Positions 54,570-64,000 of a stretch of 64,000 nucleotides of DNA are shown piece after piece. How positions within the stretch are numbered: the stretch's first letter is position 1; each line of letters opens with the position of its first letter. The DNA is taken from assembly GCF_001866645.1 (NCBI RefSeq), contig NZ_MLYP01000039.1, positions 124,001 through 188,000 of the forward strand, written 5' to 3'. The notes under the pieces were generated by a model, which was not told where the DNA came from, did no database searches, and saw only the letters and a program-made list of their open reading frames with translations. The translations under genes and the position numbers were made by a program. Origin of the DNA: Streptomyces colonosanans (lineage in GTDB: Bacteria > Actinomycetota > Actinomycetes > Streptomycetales > Streptomycetaceae).

Positions 54570-54595
54570 TAGGTGGGGGTGGCCCCCCACCTACA
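54570..54595. terminator. Strong hairpin between divergent genes
   Basis: A perfect 11-bp stem (54570-54580 with 54585-54595) with loop TGGC lies between the divergent Prim-Pol and sigma-factor genes, 71 bp before the latter. Its place in a promoter region is unusual for a terminator. Confidence 0.6.
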
Positions 54596-54665
54596 ACCTG
54601 AGGCGGAGACCGCTTCGGGACCTGCGGCCGATCCGCCGGAGGAGGGGCGAACCTAGCGTGGAGCC

Positions 54666-55211
54666 ATGACCACACCCGTCTGCACCAGCGCTTCGAACGC
54701 CAGGACGCGGACCCTTCCGTACCCGTCGTTCTCGGCGTACGTGGAGGCCCGCCATCCGCTGCTGCTGCGCACCGCCCGGTCGCTGACCGCGAACCCGAGC
54801 GATGCGGAGGACCTGCTGCAGACCGCGCTGACGAAGACGTATGTCGCCTGGGACCGGATCGAGGACCATCGCGCGCTCGACGGGTACGTACGCCGTGCGC
54901 TGCTGAACACGCGGACCTCGCAGTGGCGCAAGCGCAAGGTCGACGAGTTCGTGTGCGACGAGTTGCCCGAGCCCGCGGGGGTGCCGGCCGCAGACCCGGC
55001 CGAGGGGCAGGCGCTGCACGACGCCATGTGGCGGGCCATCATGAAACTGCCTGCACGTCAGCGGGCGATGGTGGTCCTGCGCTACTACGAGGACCTGAGC
55101 GAGGCCCAGACGGCCGAGGTGCTCGGCGTCTCCATCGGTACGGTCAAGTCGGCAGTGTCCCGGGCATTGGGCAAGCTCCGCGAGGATCCCGAGCTGGAGC
55201 CGGTGCGCTAG
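54666..55211 (+). CDS. ECF RNA polymerase sigma factor, SigE-like family
   Basis: A 181-residue ECF sigma factor. Region 2 is in YVEARHPLLLRTARSLTANPSDAEDLLQ, and region 4 in MVVLRYYEDLSEAQTAEVLG, then SIGTVKSAVSRAL. This combination marks the Streptomyces SigE-like group (SIG-70 SigE family). No anti-sigma gene is beside it, so control must be elsewhere. ATG 54666 is preceded by no strong Shine-Dalgarno. Confidence 0.93.
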   Translation: MTTPVCTSASNARTRTLPYPSFSAYVEARHPLLLRTARSLTANPSDAEDLLQTALTKTYVAWDRIEDHRALDGYVRRALLNTRTSQWRKRKVDEFVCDELPEPAGVPAADPAEGQALHDAMWRAIMKLPARQRAMVVLRYYEDLSEAQTAEVLGVSIGTVKSAVSRALGKLREDPELEPVR

Positions 55212-55389
55212 TGCCCCAGCGGGCGTCGTCTACCCCGTCGCGACGCCCGGCACGCTCCCCCAAGCTCTTCGAGCGGGGGGACCCCAGAGCGGGAAGTGCC
55301 CCACGGCGTCGCTCCTTTGAGGGTGAACGTTGCCTGCCGGGGCGCTAGTGCTGTGACCGCGCCTTGATCGATCATCCCGAGGCCTAGTG

Positions 55390-55407
55390 ACATACCAAGC
55401 GGTATGT
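55390..55407. promoter_or_regulatory. TetR-like operator upstream of the acyl-CoA ligase
   Basis: ACATACCAAGCGGTATGT is a perfect 7-bp inverted repeat with a 4-bp spacer, 59 bp before the ligase start. Such palindromes are typical for TetR-type repressors of lipid genes. Confidence 0.6.
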
Positions 55408-55466
55408 GCGCAGAATCTGCGCAACCCCTATGACCGCGTAGGCCATGCCGCCCCGGGAGGACCGCC

Positions 55467-57122
<1,656 letters not shown>

Positions 57123-57139
57123 GGCCGAAGGCGGGCGAA

Positions 57140-57173
57140 AGAGGGCACTGTTTCACGTGAAACAGTGCCCTCT
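57140..57173. terminator. 34-bp perfect palindrome with embedded parS; bidirectional terminator
   Basis: A perfect 34-bp palindrome lies between convergent genes, 18 nt after the ligase stop and 38 nt before the kinase-gene stop. Its core (57150-57163) is an exact parS site. As RNA it folds into a long hairpin, so it can serve as a terminator for both genes as well. Confidence 0.8.
57150..57163. promoter_or_regulatory. parS site GTTTCACGTGAAAC
   Basis: Exact match to the Streptomyces parS palindrome, at the centre of a larger perfect palindrome. It is the second exact copy in the window, about 52 kb from the first. Confidence 0.92.
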
Positions 57174-57210
57174 GTGGCATCTGGGTGGATTGATCACCCT
57201 TCGGACGGCC

Positions 57211-60200
57211 TCAGTTCGTACCGATCCGCGCCAGCAGATCCACGATCCGCCCCTGCACCTCGGCGCTCGTCGAGCGCTCCGCCAGGAACAGGACCGTCTC
57301 CCCCGACACCAGCCGCGGCAGGTCGGCCTGGTCGACGGCAGCGGTGTAGACGACGAGCGGGGTGCGGTTGAGCAGGTTGTTCGCGTGCAGCCAGTCGACG
57401 ATCCCGGCCTGGCGGCGGTGAACCTGCATCAGGTCCATCACCACGAGGTTCGGTCGCATCTGTGCGGCGAGCGTGACCGCGTCCGTGTCCGACGCGGCCC
57501 GGGCGACCTGCATCCCGCGCCGCTCCAGCGACGCGGTGAGCGCGAGCGCGATCTCCGTGTGCTCCTCGACGAGCAGCACGCGTGGTGGGTGCTGCTCGGA
57601 GTCACGCGGAGCCAGCGCCTTCAGGAGTACGGCCGGGTCGGCGCCGTACGCCGCCTCGCGCGTCGCCTGTCCGAGCCCCGCCGTGACCAGCACGGGGACC
57701 TCGGCGGCCACCGCGGCCTGGCGCAGCGACTGGAGCGCGGTCCGCGTGATCGGGCCTGTGAGCGGGTCGACGAAGAGCGCGGCCGGGAAGGCGGCGATCT
57801 GTGCGTCGACCTCCTCACGGGAGTTGACGACGACGGGCCGGTAGCCGCGGTCGCTGAGCGCCTGCTGGGTCGTCACGTCCGGCGCGGGCCACACGAGCAG
57901 CCGACGCGGGTTGTCGAGCGGCTCCGGGGGCAGCTCGTCGTCCATCGGCTGCGTCTGGGGGTGGTCGGCGATCTCGACGGCACCGCCGGGTCCGTCGAGC
58001 GGCTCGGGACCCTCGTCGGCGTTCGCGTCCGGGGCCCCTATGGCATACGACCGTCCGGCGCCCTCGGAGGCCGCGGCCAGGCGGGACTGCCCGGCCAGGG
58101 TGGGCTGTGCCGGGAGCGGAGTCGAGGCAGTCTGCGGATGCGGGCGCGCGGCAGTCTCCGCACGCTCGCCCGCGGGCTCGGGAGGTGTGCCGAGTTTGCG
58201 GCGCCGACCCGAACCGTTCGACTGGTTGGGGGGAGGCGTGGACGACGGCTGAGACTGCGGCTGGGCAGCCGTCGGACGTACGAAGGGCACACCCTGACCG
58301 AGCGTCCGTACGCTGATCGCCCGTCCCTGCGTCGAGTGGGGATCGACGGGTGCGGCCGTCTCGGCGGGCAGTGGCTGCGCGGTCCGCGGCTGGGCGGTGC
58401 GCTCCGGAGGCAGTGGGGTGCCTGCCGACGGGGTGGGCTGCGGTAGAGGCATCCCGGCCCCGGAGGTGTCACCGGAACCGGAACCGGGCCAGTGCTGCGG
58501 CTGGGCGGCCTGCGGGGGCACCAAGGTTCCGGACGGGGGCGTGGCGGTCACGGGCAGGGCCTGCGCGGGCTGCAGCCCGCCCTGAGCCGGAATCCCCTGC
58601 GGGGGAACGGCCTGCGGCTCGACCGTGGCCACGGGGACGCCCTGCGCGGGGACAGGATGCGGACCGTCCGGTGCGGGCACGCCCTGGCCGGAGGGTGCGG
58701 CCGCCATCGATGCGGGGACACCCTGGGGGGAGGCGATCTGCGCGGGCACGCCCCGGGGAGGCGTCGGCCCGGCCGTATCCGTGCTGCCCGTCCTGTCCGG
58801 CAGCTGCCCGGGCACGGCGGCCTGGCGGGCGTGGCGGCGACCCGTGGGCACCGGATGAGGCTGCGGCGGCGTGTGGTTCTCGACCTGGTCGTGCGGTGCC
58901 GCGTCATGGCGGCCCTCGTCGGCCTGGGCGGCAGCGGGCGGGTTCTGCTCCGGTGTGCGGTCGGCCTCGGCCGGCGGCAGCGCGAACACCGGCCGGGCAC
59001 CGGAGTCCGCGGCGGCGGCACGCTCGTTCGCGGGGGCGAGGGCGCGCCGACGGCGTCCGGTGGACTCCGGAGCGGCCCCGGAGCCGTCCGGTGACGGCGG
59101 GCCGGAGGCCGCAGGCAGGGCGGGCTGCAGCGCCTGCTGCTCGCTGTTTTGGCGGGCGCGTCGTCCCGTGGGCGCGGGCAGGCTTTCCGCAGCATGCTCG
59201 GCGGCGGTCACCGCCGAGTCCTCGTTCACGCCTTCGCTACCGCCCTCGGCGGGGGTCGGCAGTCCGCGTCGTCGTCCCGTGTCTCCGGACGCCCCGGTCT
59301 CCGCGGCACCCTTGCTCGCGGTCGCCTGAGCCGTCCCGGACGCCTCTGCGGCGGCCTTCTCCGCCGCGCGCCGCCTGCGCCGCCCGGTGGGCGCCGCCGC
59401 GTCCGTGTCGGAGGGCGCCGCGGAGCCGCCGACCTCGCTCTCCAGGAACGCGTCCACGGAGGACCGGCGGGCCCGCCGCCGGCCACCGCCCTGCTGGGCG
59501 GCCCGCTCGGGCGGGGCGGCCTCGGCACCGGGCTCCTCCCCGGGCGCCTCGGCCGAAGTCGCCGTGACCGCGCCCGCGCCACTGCCGAGCGGTACCTCCA
59601 GTACGTACGCGCTGCCGCTCATGCCCGGCACCTCGTGCGTCTGCAGCACACCACCGTGCGCACGCACGATGCCGCCGACGATCGGCTGGTGCACCGGGTC
59701 TCCCCCGGTGTACGGGCCGCGCACCTCGACGCGTACGACCTCGCCGCGCTGTGCGGCCGCCACCACGACGGTGTTGTCCGTGTAACCGCCCGCGGAGACG
59801 GGCGCGTTGCCCGTGGCGTCGACGCCCGCCACGTCCGCGATGAGGTGCGCGAGCGCCTGGGCGAGCCGCCGCGGGTCGACCTCGGCCTCGATGGGCGGGG
59901 CGTGCACGGCGAACTGCACACGTCCGGGCCCGATCAGTTCGACGGCGCCGTCGACACCGGCGGTGACGACCGCGTCGAGCATGACGGTCGTCCGTACGAT
60001 CTCGTCCTCGCCCGCGTCCAGACGCTGGTAGCCGAGGACGTTGTCGACGAGCGTGGTGATGCGCGAGTAGCCGGCCGCGAGGTGGTGGAGCACCTGGTTG
60101 GCCTCGGGCCACAACTGGCCGGCGTCGTCCGCGGCGAGTGCGGACAGTTGACCCCGCAGCTGGTCGAGGGGGCCGCGCAGGGACCGGCCGAGTACGGCGA

Positions 60201-61236
60201 GCAGTTGCTCATGGCGAGCGGTCAGCGCCTCGTAGCGGTCCTTCTCGCGCTCGCCGAGCGCCGCATAGCGCTCGTCGCCGGCCGCGATCTCCTCGGCATG
60301 CCGCTCCCGGAGCCCGGCGAGCTCCAGGGCGTGCTCCTCGGCGACCCGTTCCCGCTCCTCCTCGTGCTCCTTGGCGACCCGCTCCCGTTCCTGTTCGTGC
60401 TGCTTGGCGGCCTGGTCCTTCTCCGCGGCGAGCGCGTCGAACGGGCGCCGGTCGGTGAACGTCATCACGGCGCCGACGATCTGGTCGCCGTCGCGTACCG
60501 GCGAGGTCGTCAGGTCGACCGGCACCTTGCCGCCGCTCTTGGACCACAGCACCTGTCCGCGCACCCGGTGCTTGCGTCCGGAGCGCAGGGTGTCGTGGAG
60601 CGGGGACTCGGCGTACGGGAAGGGGGAGCCGTCCTCGCGGGAGTGCAGCACGAGGGTGTGCAGCTCCTTCCCGCCAAGATCGCTGGCCCGGTATCCGAGG
60701 ATCTGGGCGGCGGCCGGATTGACGAGCACGATCCGCCCGTCCGTGTCCGTGCCCACCACGCCCTCGGCCGCGGCCCGCAGGATCATCTCGGTCTGACGCT
60801 GGGAGCGGGCGAGTTCGGCCTCCGTGTCGACGGTGCCGGACAGGTCGCGGACGACGAGCATGAGGAGTTCGTCGCCGGTGTAGCCCTGGCCGTCGTACGC
60901 CTGCCGGCCGTCCTCCAGGTTGGCGCTGGTGACTTCGACGGGGAACTCGCTCCCGTCCGTCCGCCGGGCGGTCATCCGCGTCGGCTTGGTCCGCCCCTGT
61001 GAGTCCATGGAGTCGGGTCGTCGCATGGACCCGGGGATCAGCCGTGAGTCGAAATGCGGCAGCAGATCGAGCAGCCCCCGCCCTACCAGAGCCGTCCCCG
61101 GCGCCTCGAAGGCCTCCAGGGCGATGGTGTTGGCGTTCACGACGGTCCCGTTGGCGTTGACCAGCACCAACGCGTCGGGCAGTGCGTCCAGTATGGCTGC
61201 GAGGCGAGCAGCGCCTCGGGATGGCCTGCTGCTCAC
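57211..61236 (-). CDS. PAS-containing hybrid histidine kinase, apparently a pseudokinase
   Basis: A 1341-residue protein. Two PAS domains (about 8-130 and 150-280) are followed by a charged coiled coil (about 285-350). The dimerisation helix reads LAVLGRSLRGPLDQLRGQL, with no histidine where HELRTPL is expected. The ATPase-like domain (about 440-560) has weak N and G boxes. A long Ala/Pro/Gly-rich linker then runs to about 1090. Two receiver-like domains follow; the second keeps VVMDLM but lacks the usual lysine. GGGAGGA precedes GTG 61236. Confidence 0.88.
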   Translation of the reverse strand: MSSRPSRGAARLAAILDALPDALVLVNANGTVVNANTIALEAFEAPGTALVGRGLLDLLPHFDSRLIPGSMRRPDSMDSQGRTKPTRMTARRTDGSEFPVEVTSANLEDGRQAYDGQGYTGDELLMLVVRDLSGTVDTEAELARSQRQTEMILRAAAEGVVGTDTDGRIVLVNPAAAQILGYRASDLGGKELHTLVLHSREDGSPFPYAESPLHDTLRSGRKHRVRGQVLWSKSGGKVPVDLTTSPVRDGDQIVGAVMTFTDRRPFDALAAEKDQAAKQHEQERERVAKEHEEERERVAEEHALELAGLRERHAEEIAAGDERYAALGEREKDRYEALTARHEQLLAVLGRSLRGPLDQLRGQLSALAADDAGQLWPEANQVLHHLAAGYSRITTLVDNVLGYQRLDAGEDEIVRTTVMLDAVVTAGVDGAVELIGPGRVQFAVHAPPIEAEVDPRRLAQALAHLIADVAGVDATGNAPVSAGGYTDNTVVVAAAQRGEVVRVEVRGPYTGGDPVHQPIVGGIVRAHGGVLQTHEVPGMSGSAYVLEVPLGSGAGAVTATSAEAPGEEPGAEAAPPERAAQQGGGRRRARRSSVDAFLESEVGGSAAPSDTDAAAPTGRRRRRAAEKAAAEASGTAQATASKGAAETGASGDTGRRRGLPTPAEGGSEGVNEDSAVTAAEHAAESLPAPTGRRARQNSEQQALQPALPAASGPPSPDGSGAAPESTGRRRRALAPANERAAAADSGARPVFALPPAEADRTPEQNPPAAAQADEGRHDAAPHDQVENHTPPQPHPVPTGRRHARQAAVPGQLPDRTGSTDTAGPTPPRGVPAQIASPQGVPASMAAAPSGQGVPAPDGPHPVPAQGVPVATVEPQAVPPQGIPAQGGLQPAQALPVTATPPSGTLVPPQAAQPQHWPGSGSGDTSGAGMPLPQPTPSAGTPLPPERTAQPRTAQPLPAETAAPVDPHSTQGRAISVRTLGQGVPFVRPTAAQPQSQPSSTPPPNQSNGSGRRRKLGTPPEPAGERAETAARPHPQTASTPLPAQPTLAGQSRLAAASEGAGRSYAIGAPDANADEGPEPLDGPGGAVEIADHPQTQPMDDELPPEPLDNPRRLLVWPAPDVTTQQALSDRGYRPVVVNSREEVDAQIAAFPAALFVDPLTGPITRTALQSLRQAAVAAEVPVLVTAGLGQATREAAYGADPAVLLKALAPRDSEQHPPRVLLVEEHTEIALALTASLERRGMQVARAASDTDAVTLAAQMRPNLVVMDLMQVHRRQAGIVDWLHANNLLNRTPLVVYTAAVDQADLPRLVSGETVLFLAERSTSAEVQGRIVDLLARIGTN

Positions 61237-61460
61237 GAGACGCTTCCTCCCTGTTACTGCACCTTGCCGACCGCGGAGGCCATCTTGCCAATCGGCCCGC
61301 AGCGTGTCACGCGAGGGAGTCTACGGGCAGTGGCCCGGCCCGCGGCGGCGGATGGGCGGGAAGCGGCATGGGGAAGTGACGCAGAGCCAGTGACCGCGCA
61401 GGTCGTTCCCGCGGAACCCGATGTCCCCAGGCGCGGGCCGTGGCCCGGTGGGGGCGGACG

Positions 61461-61892
61461 CTACGAACGGACCTTCGGCAGCAGGGGCACCAGTTCGTTC
61501 CAGCGGGCGATCTCGCAGCCGTTCCTGCGGTTGTACCGCGCGGCGACCGGACGCCCCGCCCAGCTCCCGGTGATGTGCGCGGTGGCCGGGCCGCCGTATT
61601 CCATCGTGCACAGGCGCAGTGGCGGCACCGGGGCGAACGGGTCCCGGCCCCAGACGGTCCGCCGGTCGAGGGTGGCGCACGCGCCGGCAGGGTTCGGATG
61701 GCTGCCGCGAGCGGGATGGCAGCGCAGCAGGTACGTCCCATCGGCGCGCCCGGCGTGGCTGACGGTGATGACGAGCCGGTCCCCGCGGGGGGCGGAGGGG
61801 TGGACGTGGTCGTACGCCACGGCGGGCGCCGCGGCCATGGAGAGGAGGGCGACGGCACCGAGGAGTGCGCGGCGCGTGGTGATCTGGATCAT
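61461..61892 (-). CDS. SSI-type subtilisin inhibitor-like protein
   Basis: A 143-residue secreted protease inhibitor. The signal peptide ends near APAVAYDHV. The fold is marked by four cysteines in RCHPARG, GACATL, LCTMEY and NGCEIARW, which form two disulfides. The reactive loop reads CTMEYGGP, so P1 is Met (as in classic SSI) and P1' is Glu where SSI has Val. Such inhibitors restrain the organism's own extracellular proteases. ATG 61892 gives a normal signal peptide; longer versions add an odd Pro-rich leader. Confidence 0.85.
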   Translation of the reverse strand: MIQITTRRALLGAVALLSMAAAPAVAYDHVHPSAPRGDRLVITVSHAGRADGTYLLRCHPARGSHPNPAGACATLDRRTVWGRDPFAPVPPLRLCTMEYGGPATAHITGSWAGRPVAARYNRRNGCEIARWNELVPLLPKVRS

Positions 61893-62163
61893 GCCCTGAC
61901 TAACGGCGACGGGGTGCTGTGGTTGCGGGTGCGGCACGGGTGGCGGAGGTGGCGGCCGTGGCGTCGCCGAGAGGGAAGCGGCGCGCGCCGCCCCCGGAGC
62001 ATCCGCGTCGGACCCCGCCTTGCGCATCCCGCCCGGCGGATCGCGGCCCCGTGCTTTGCCCTGTGGCCTTTCGGCCTAGTACCGTGGGGGGCGATTGGTG
62101 ACACGCCGCTCGACTGTGTCATCATCTGCACGCACCATTCGCGCTCGCGCGGACGGTTGTGCT

Positions 62164-62254
62164 GGAGGCGTCGCCTAGTCCGGTCTATGGCGCCGCACTG
62201 CTAATGCGGTTTGGGTCTTAAAGCCCATCGAGGGTTCAAATCCCTCCGCCTCCG
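62164..62254 (+). tRNA. tRNA-Ser (anticodon GCU), second gene
   Basis: A 91-nt class II tRNA with acceptor stem GGAGGCG/CGCCTCC, discriminator G, anticodon loop CTGCTAA with GCT at 62200-62202, a long variable arm, and T-loop TTCAAAT. It has the same anticodon as the gene at 18632 but a different body. Confidence 0.95.
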
Positions 62255-62262
62255 CGCTTGAT

Positions 62263-62299
62263 CACCGAAGCCCCGGTCCTCACGGCCGGGGCTTCGGTG
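62263..62299 (+). terminator. tRNA-Ser terminator
   Basis: A 14-bp stem (62263-62276 with 62286-62299) directly after tRNA-Ser, followed by TTTCC. Confidence 0.8.
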
Positions 62300-62490
62300 T
62301 TTCCGGGATGGCGTCGCCTCCCGGCCGGCCGGCCCGCCCCGCGAACCACCTTGCCCCCTGCAGTGCGTTTCCGCAGGTCACAAGGGGTGTGGCAAACGGA
62401 TTTCACATGGCGGCGGCAGTCATGTAATGTTCTTCCTGTCGCCGCGAGCGGGCCGAAAGGACCGGGAGCGGGGGCGAAAATAAAAGACAA

Positions 62491-62563
62491 GCACTCGTAG
62501 CTTAACGGATAGAGCATCTGACTACGGATCAGAAGGTTGCAGGTTCGAATCCTGCCGAGTGCA
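62491..62563 (+). tRNA. tRNA-Arg (anticodon ACG)
   Basis: A 73-nt tRNA with acceptor stem GCACTCG/CGAGTGC, discriminator A, and anticodon loop CTACGGA with ACG at 62524-62526. The T-arm is GCAGGTTCGAATCCTGC. An integrase remnant lies just downstream in convergent orientation. Confidence 0.97.
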
Positions 62564-62570
62564 CATAGAT

Positions 62571-62605
62571 CAGAGGCCCCGCCGGTTCGCCCGGCGGGGC
62601 CTCTG
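62571..62605 (+). terminator. tRNA-Arg terminator
   Basis: Perfect 15-bp stem (62571-62585 with 62591-62605) with loop TTCGC, 7 nt after tRNA-Arg. Confidence 0.85.
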
Positions 62606-62667
62606 ACGTCAGTGAGTGACATCAACACCTGCGTTGGCCGTGCGGACGACGTCATGAAAGCACCCGA

Positions 62668-62880
62668 CTACAAGATCTCCTCTTTGAGATCGTCGCCCAA
62701 CGCATCGTCCGTCCGATCCGCAGCCGCGCGCAGCGTCGCCCCCATCACGTGCGCGTAGGTGTCCAACGTCATCGTGATCATGCTGTGGCCCAGCGTCTCC
62801 ATGACGGTGCGCGCGTCGACGCCTTGGGCCGGCAGCAGCGACGCGCAGGTCGTGCACCCGCACGCGCCAACCTGATGTGA
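62668..62880 (-). pseudogene. Tyrosine integrase C-terminal remnant
   Basis: The leftward frame reads CASLLPAQGVDARTVMETLG, then HSMITMTLDTYAHVM with the catalytic tyrosine, and ends DDLKEEIL. The box that should read HDLRHTCASLL is broken: VHDLR is present in another frame and joins CASLL after a deletion of about 10 nt. The N-terminal two thirds are gone. Its position, pointing at the 3' end of tRNA-Arg, is typical of an integrase next to its attachment site. Confidence 0.82.
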
Positions 62881-63032
62881 GCGACGGCATGGAGGACACA
62901 TGTGAATGCCCTGCGATGCCCCGGGGCTCGCGGTGAGACCGTGAGGCGTGTTGATGGCGGCGTGCCCAGGCGTGAGCCCGCGTCCGTACAGGGTCCGCGG
63001 ACTCTTTGCGGGCCCGGCATGAACGCTGGGAG

Positions 63033-63530
63033 TTACGACCCCCGGGTGCTGCGCGCGTAACGGCGGTGCAGCGCACGCAGCTGGGACACCTGCTTCTCGA
63101 AGTCCCCCACGTCGGCGGCGCCGACCCACGGCACCGGCAGCGAGACCATGGAGCCGTCGCGCAGTGTGGCCGCGACACGCAGGTTCGAACGACGGACGCG
63201 GGGGTCGGCAGCGGCTACCCGCAGGTCCTCCAAGCGGACGATCTCGTCCCACTCCAGCCGCCGCCACCGCAGCACCGTGCGGAATCGCAGCCCGTCCGGG
63301 CCCGCCTCCACCCGTCGCCTGAGCAGCCCGAGCGCGCACCCGACGGCCCCCACACCCACGATCGCGGAAATGATCCCCCAATCCTGCGCGCCCGGAGCAC
63401 CGAGGCGTGCCGCACCCCCCGCCGCAACCGCGAAGAGCGCGGACAACGCGGTCCACCAGCGTGCGGACTTCCCTTCCCACCGCAACGACAACTCAGCATG
63501 ACCGGCCATCCGCGTGATCATGCCATCCAT
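63033..63530 (-). CDS. Membrane protein with bacterial PH-like domain
   Basis: A 165-residue protein. Two N-terminal helices (WWTALSALFAVAAGGAARL and GIISAIVGVGAVGCALGLL) are followed by a PH-like domain (about 75-150) with GPDGLRFRTVLRWRRLEWDEI and VRRSNLRVAATLRDGSMVSLP. The role is unknown; such proteins sit at the membrane. The start may be ATG 63530, 63521 or 63509; none has a clear Shine-Dalgarno. Confidence 0.75.
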   Translation of the reverse strand: MDGMITRMAGHAELSLRWEGKSARWWTALSALFAVAAGGAARLGAPGAQDWGIISAIVGVGAVGCALGLLRRRVEAGPDGLRFRTVLRWRRLEWDEIVRLEDLRVAAADPRVRRSNLRVAATLRDGSMVSLPVPWVGAADVGDFEKQVSQLRALHRRYARSTRGS

Positions 63531-63584
63531 CCGCTACTTACGCTCGCCTGACGGCCAGTCATCCCCTGTACCTCGCCGCCCCTT

Positions 63585-64000
63585 TCACGGGAGGGGCCCA
63601 GCATCACGAGGTGAGTGCAGGCCGGTGATGACCATATGGATCAGCAGGTCGTAGCTCTCGTCCAGTTTCTCGGGGAGTCCGAACGCGCCTTCGCTCTCCA
63701 GGGCGGCGAAGCCGTGGACGACGGCGCGCAGGCATCGGGCCGCGTGGATCGCCGCGGAGTCCTCCATGCCGTAGGCCCGCAAGGTGGCGAGCACGATGTT
63801 GATCAGTCGCGTGCCGGCCTCGGCCGTCCGTGGCTCGGGGCTGTGGACGAGTGCCGCGTAGCGGTTCGGGTGCGCCAACGCGTAGTTGCGCCAGGCCGAC
63901 ATGAGTGCGCCGATCGCCTCGTCTGCGGAGCGTCCGAGCACGGCCTCGCCGACCTGGTCCGCGATCTCGTTCATGATGCGCGCTGAAAGAAGGTCGCGCA
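63585..64000 (-). CDS. TetR-family regulator, C-terminal part
   Basis: The gene runs off the right edge, so the DNA-binding domain is missing. The visible part is a TetR C-terminal (WHG-type) ligand domain: GALMSAWRNYALAHPNRYAAL, RCLRAVVHGFAALESEGAFG and LDESYDLLIHMVITGL are typical. Target genes are unknown. Confidence 0.82.
   Translation of the reverse strand, partial: RDLLSARIMNEIADQVGEAVLGRSADEAIGALMSAWRNYALAHPNRYAALVHSPEPRTAEAGTRLINIVLATLRAYGMEDSAAIHAARCLRAVVHGFAALESEGAFGLPEKLDESYDLLIHMVITGLHSPRDAGPLP

Noticed and set aside
55212..55466. Possible small gene between the sigma factor and the acyl-CoA ligase
   Set aside because: The region holds hairpins and a run resembling a dispersed Streptomyces intergenic repeat, but no frame with a plausible start.

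Overview
This window looks like a piece of a Streptomyces chromosome from the core region near the replication origin. The DNA is very GC-rich, many genes start with GTG, and Shine-Dalgarno sites are short and GGAGG-like. The genes are typical Streptomyces housekeeping genes: cydA-cydB-cydCD with a Rex operator, serS, pheA, a Sco/PCu(A)C/DyP copper cluster, an HtrA-like protease and an SSI-type inhibitor. Two exact parS palindromes (4788 and 57150) and several DnaA-box clusters also argue for a position close to oriC. All of this is inferred from sequence alone.

Layout, left half. 1-1884: end of a LacI-type regulator gene and a HisC-like aminotransferase. 2070-8361: Rex-controlled cytochrome bd oxidase genes and the fused CydCD ABC exporter. 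8512-14202: M23 peptidase, HAD phosphatase, F420-type oxidoreductase, KptA, and a hydrolase-SDR fusion. 14447-17951: a four-gene ABC operon with two ATPases and two permeases, closed by a strong terminator. 18116-22366: small conserved protein, tRNA-Ser(GCU), a HAD phosphatase translationally coupled to serS, a DnaA-box-rich intergenic region, and pheA. 22445-28765: a leftward copper operon (membrane protein, YcnI, Sco, PCu(A)C, CopC-CopD, Tat-exported DyP peroxidase) that probably supplies copper to secreted and respiratory cuproenzymes.

Layout, middle. 29007-39673: two HATPase anti-sigma-like proteins, a PP2C phosphatase, PepP, a degenerate Prim-Pol protein, a SEC-C protein, GlpQ-like phosphodiesterase and an HtrA-like protease. 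40094-44110: a large membrane-anchored STAND NTPase with an N-terminal HTH-like region and 14 WD40 repeats.

The clearest accessory segment is 44527-53345. A 59-bp exact duplication of the 3' part of tRNA-Ser(UGA) brackets about 8.8 kb that holds two GntR regulators (both apparently truncated), a Nudix gene, a FGE-fold protein without the expected cysteines, a lower-GC membrane protein with a TTA codon, a frameshifted PP2C-like gene, a Tat-exported BBE-type FAD oxidase, and fragments of IS1380- and IS21-type transposases. No integrase or transfer gene is visible, so this looks like a decayed integrative element.

Right end. 53552-64000: catalytic-looking Prim-Pol protein, SigE-family ECF sigma factor, acyl-CoA ligase with a TetR-like operator, parS inside a 34-bp perfect palindrome, a giant PAS hybrid kinase that lacks the phospho-acceptor histidine, an SSI-type protease inhibitor, tRNA-Ser(GCU), tRNA-Arg(ACG) with a decayed tyrosine integrase next to it, a PH-domain protein and a partial TetR regulator.

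The least explained signals are a pair of 38-nt hairpins with identical 14-nt loops at 34499 and 44228, the STAND-WD40 protein, and the DnaA-box clusters.
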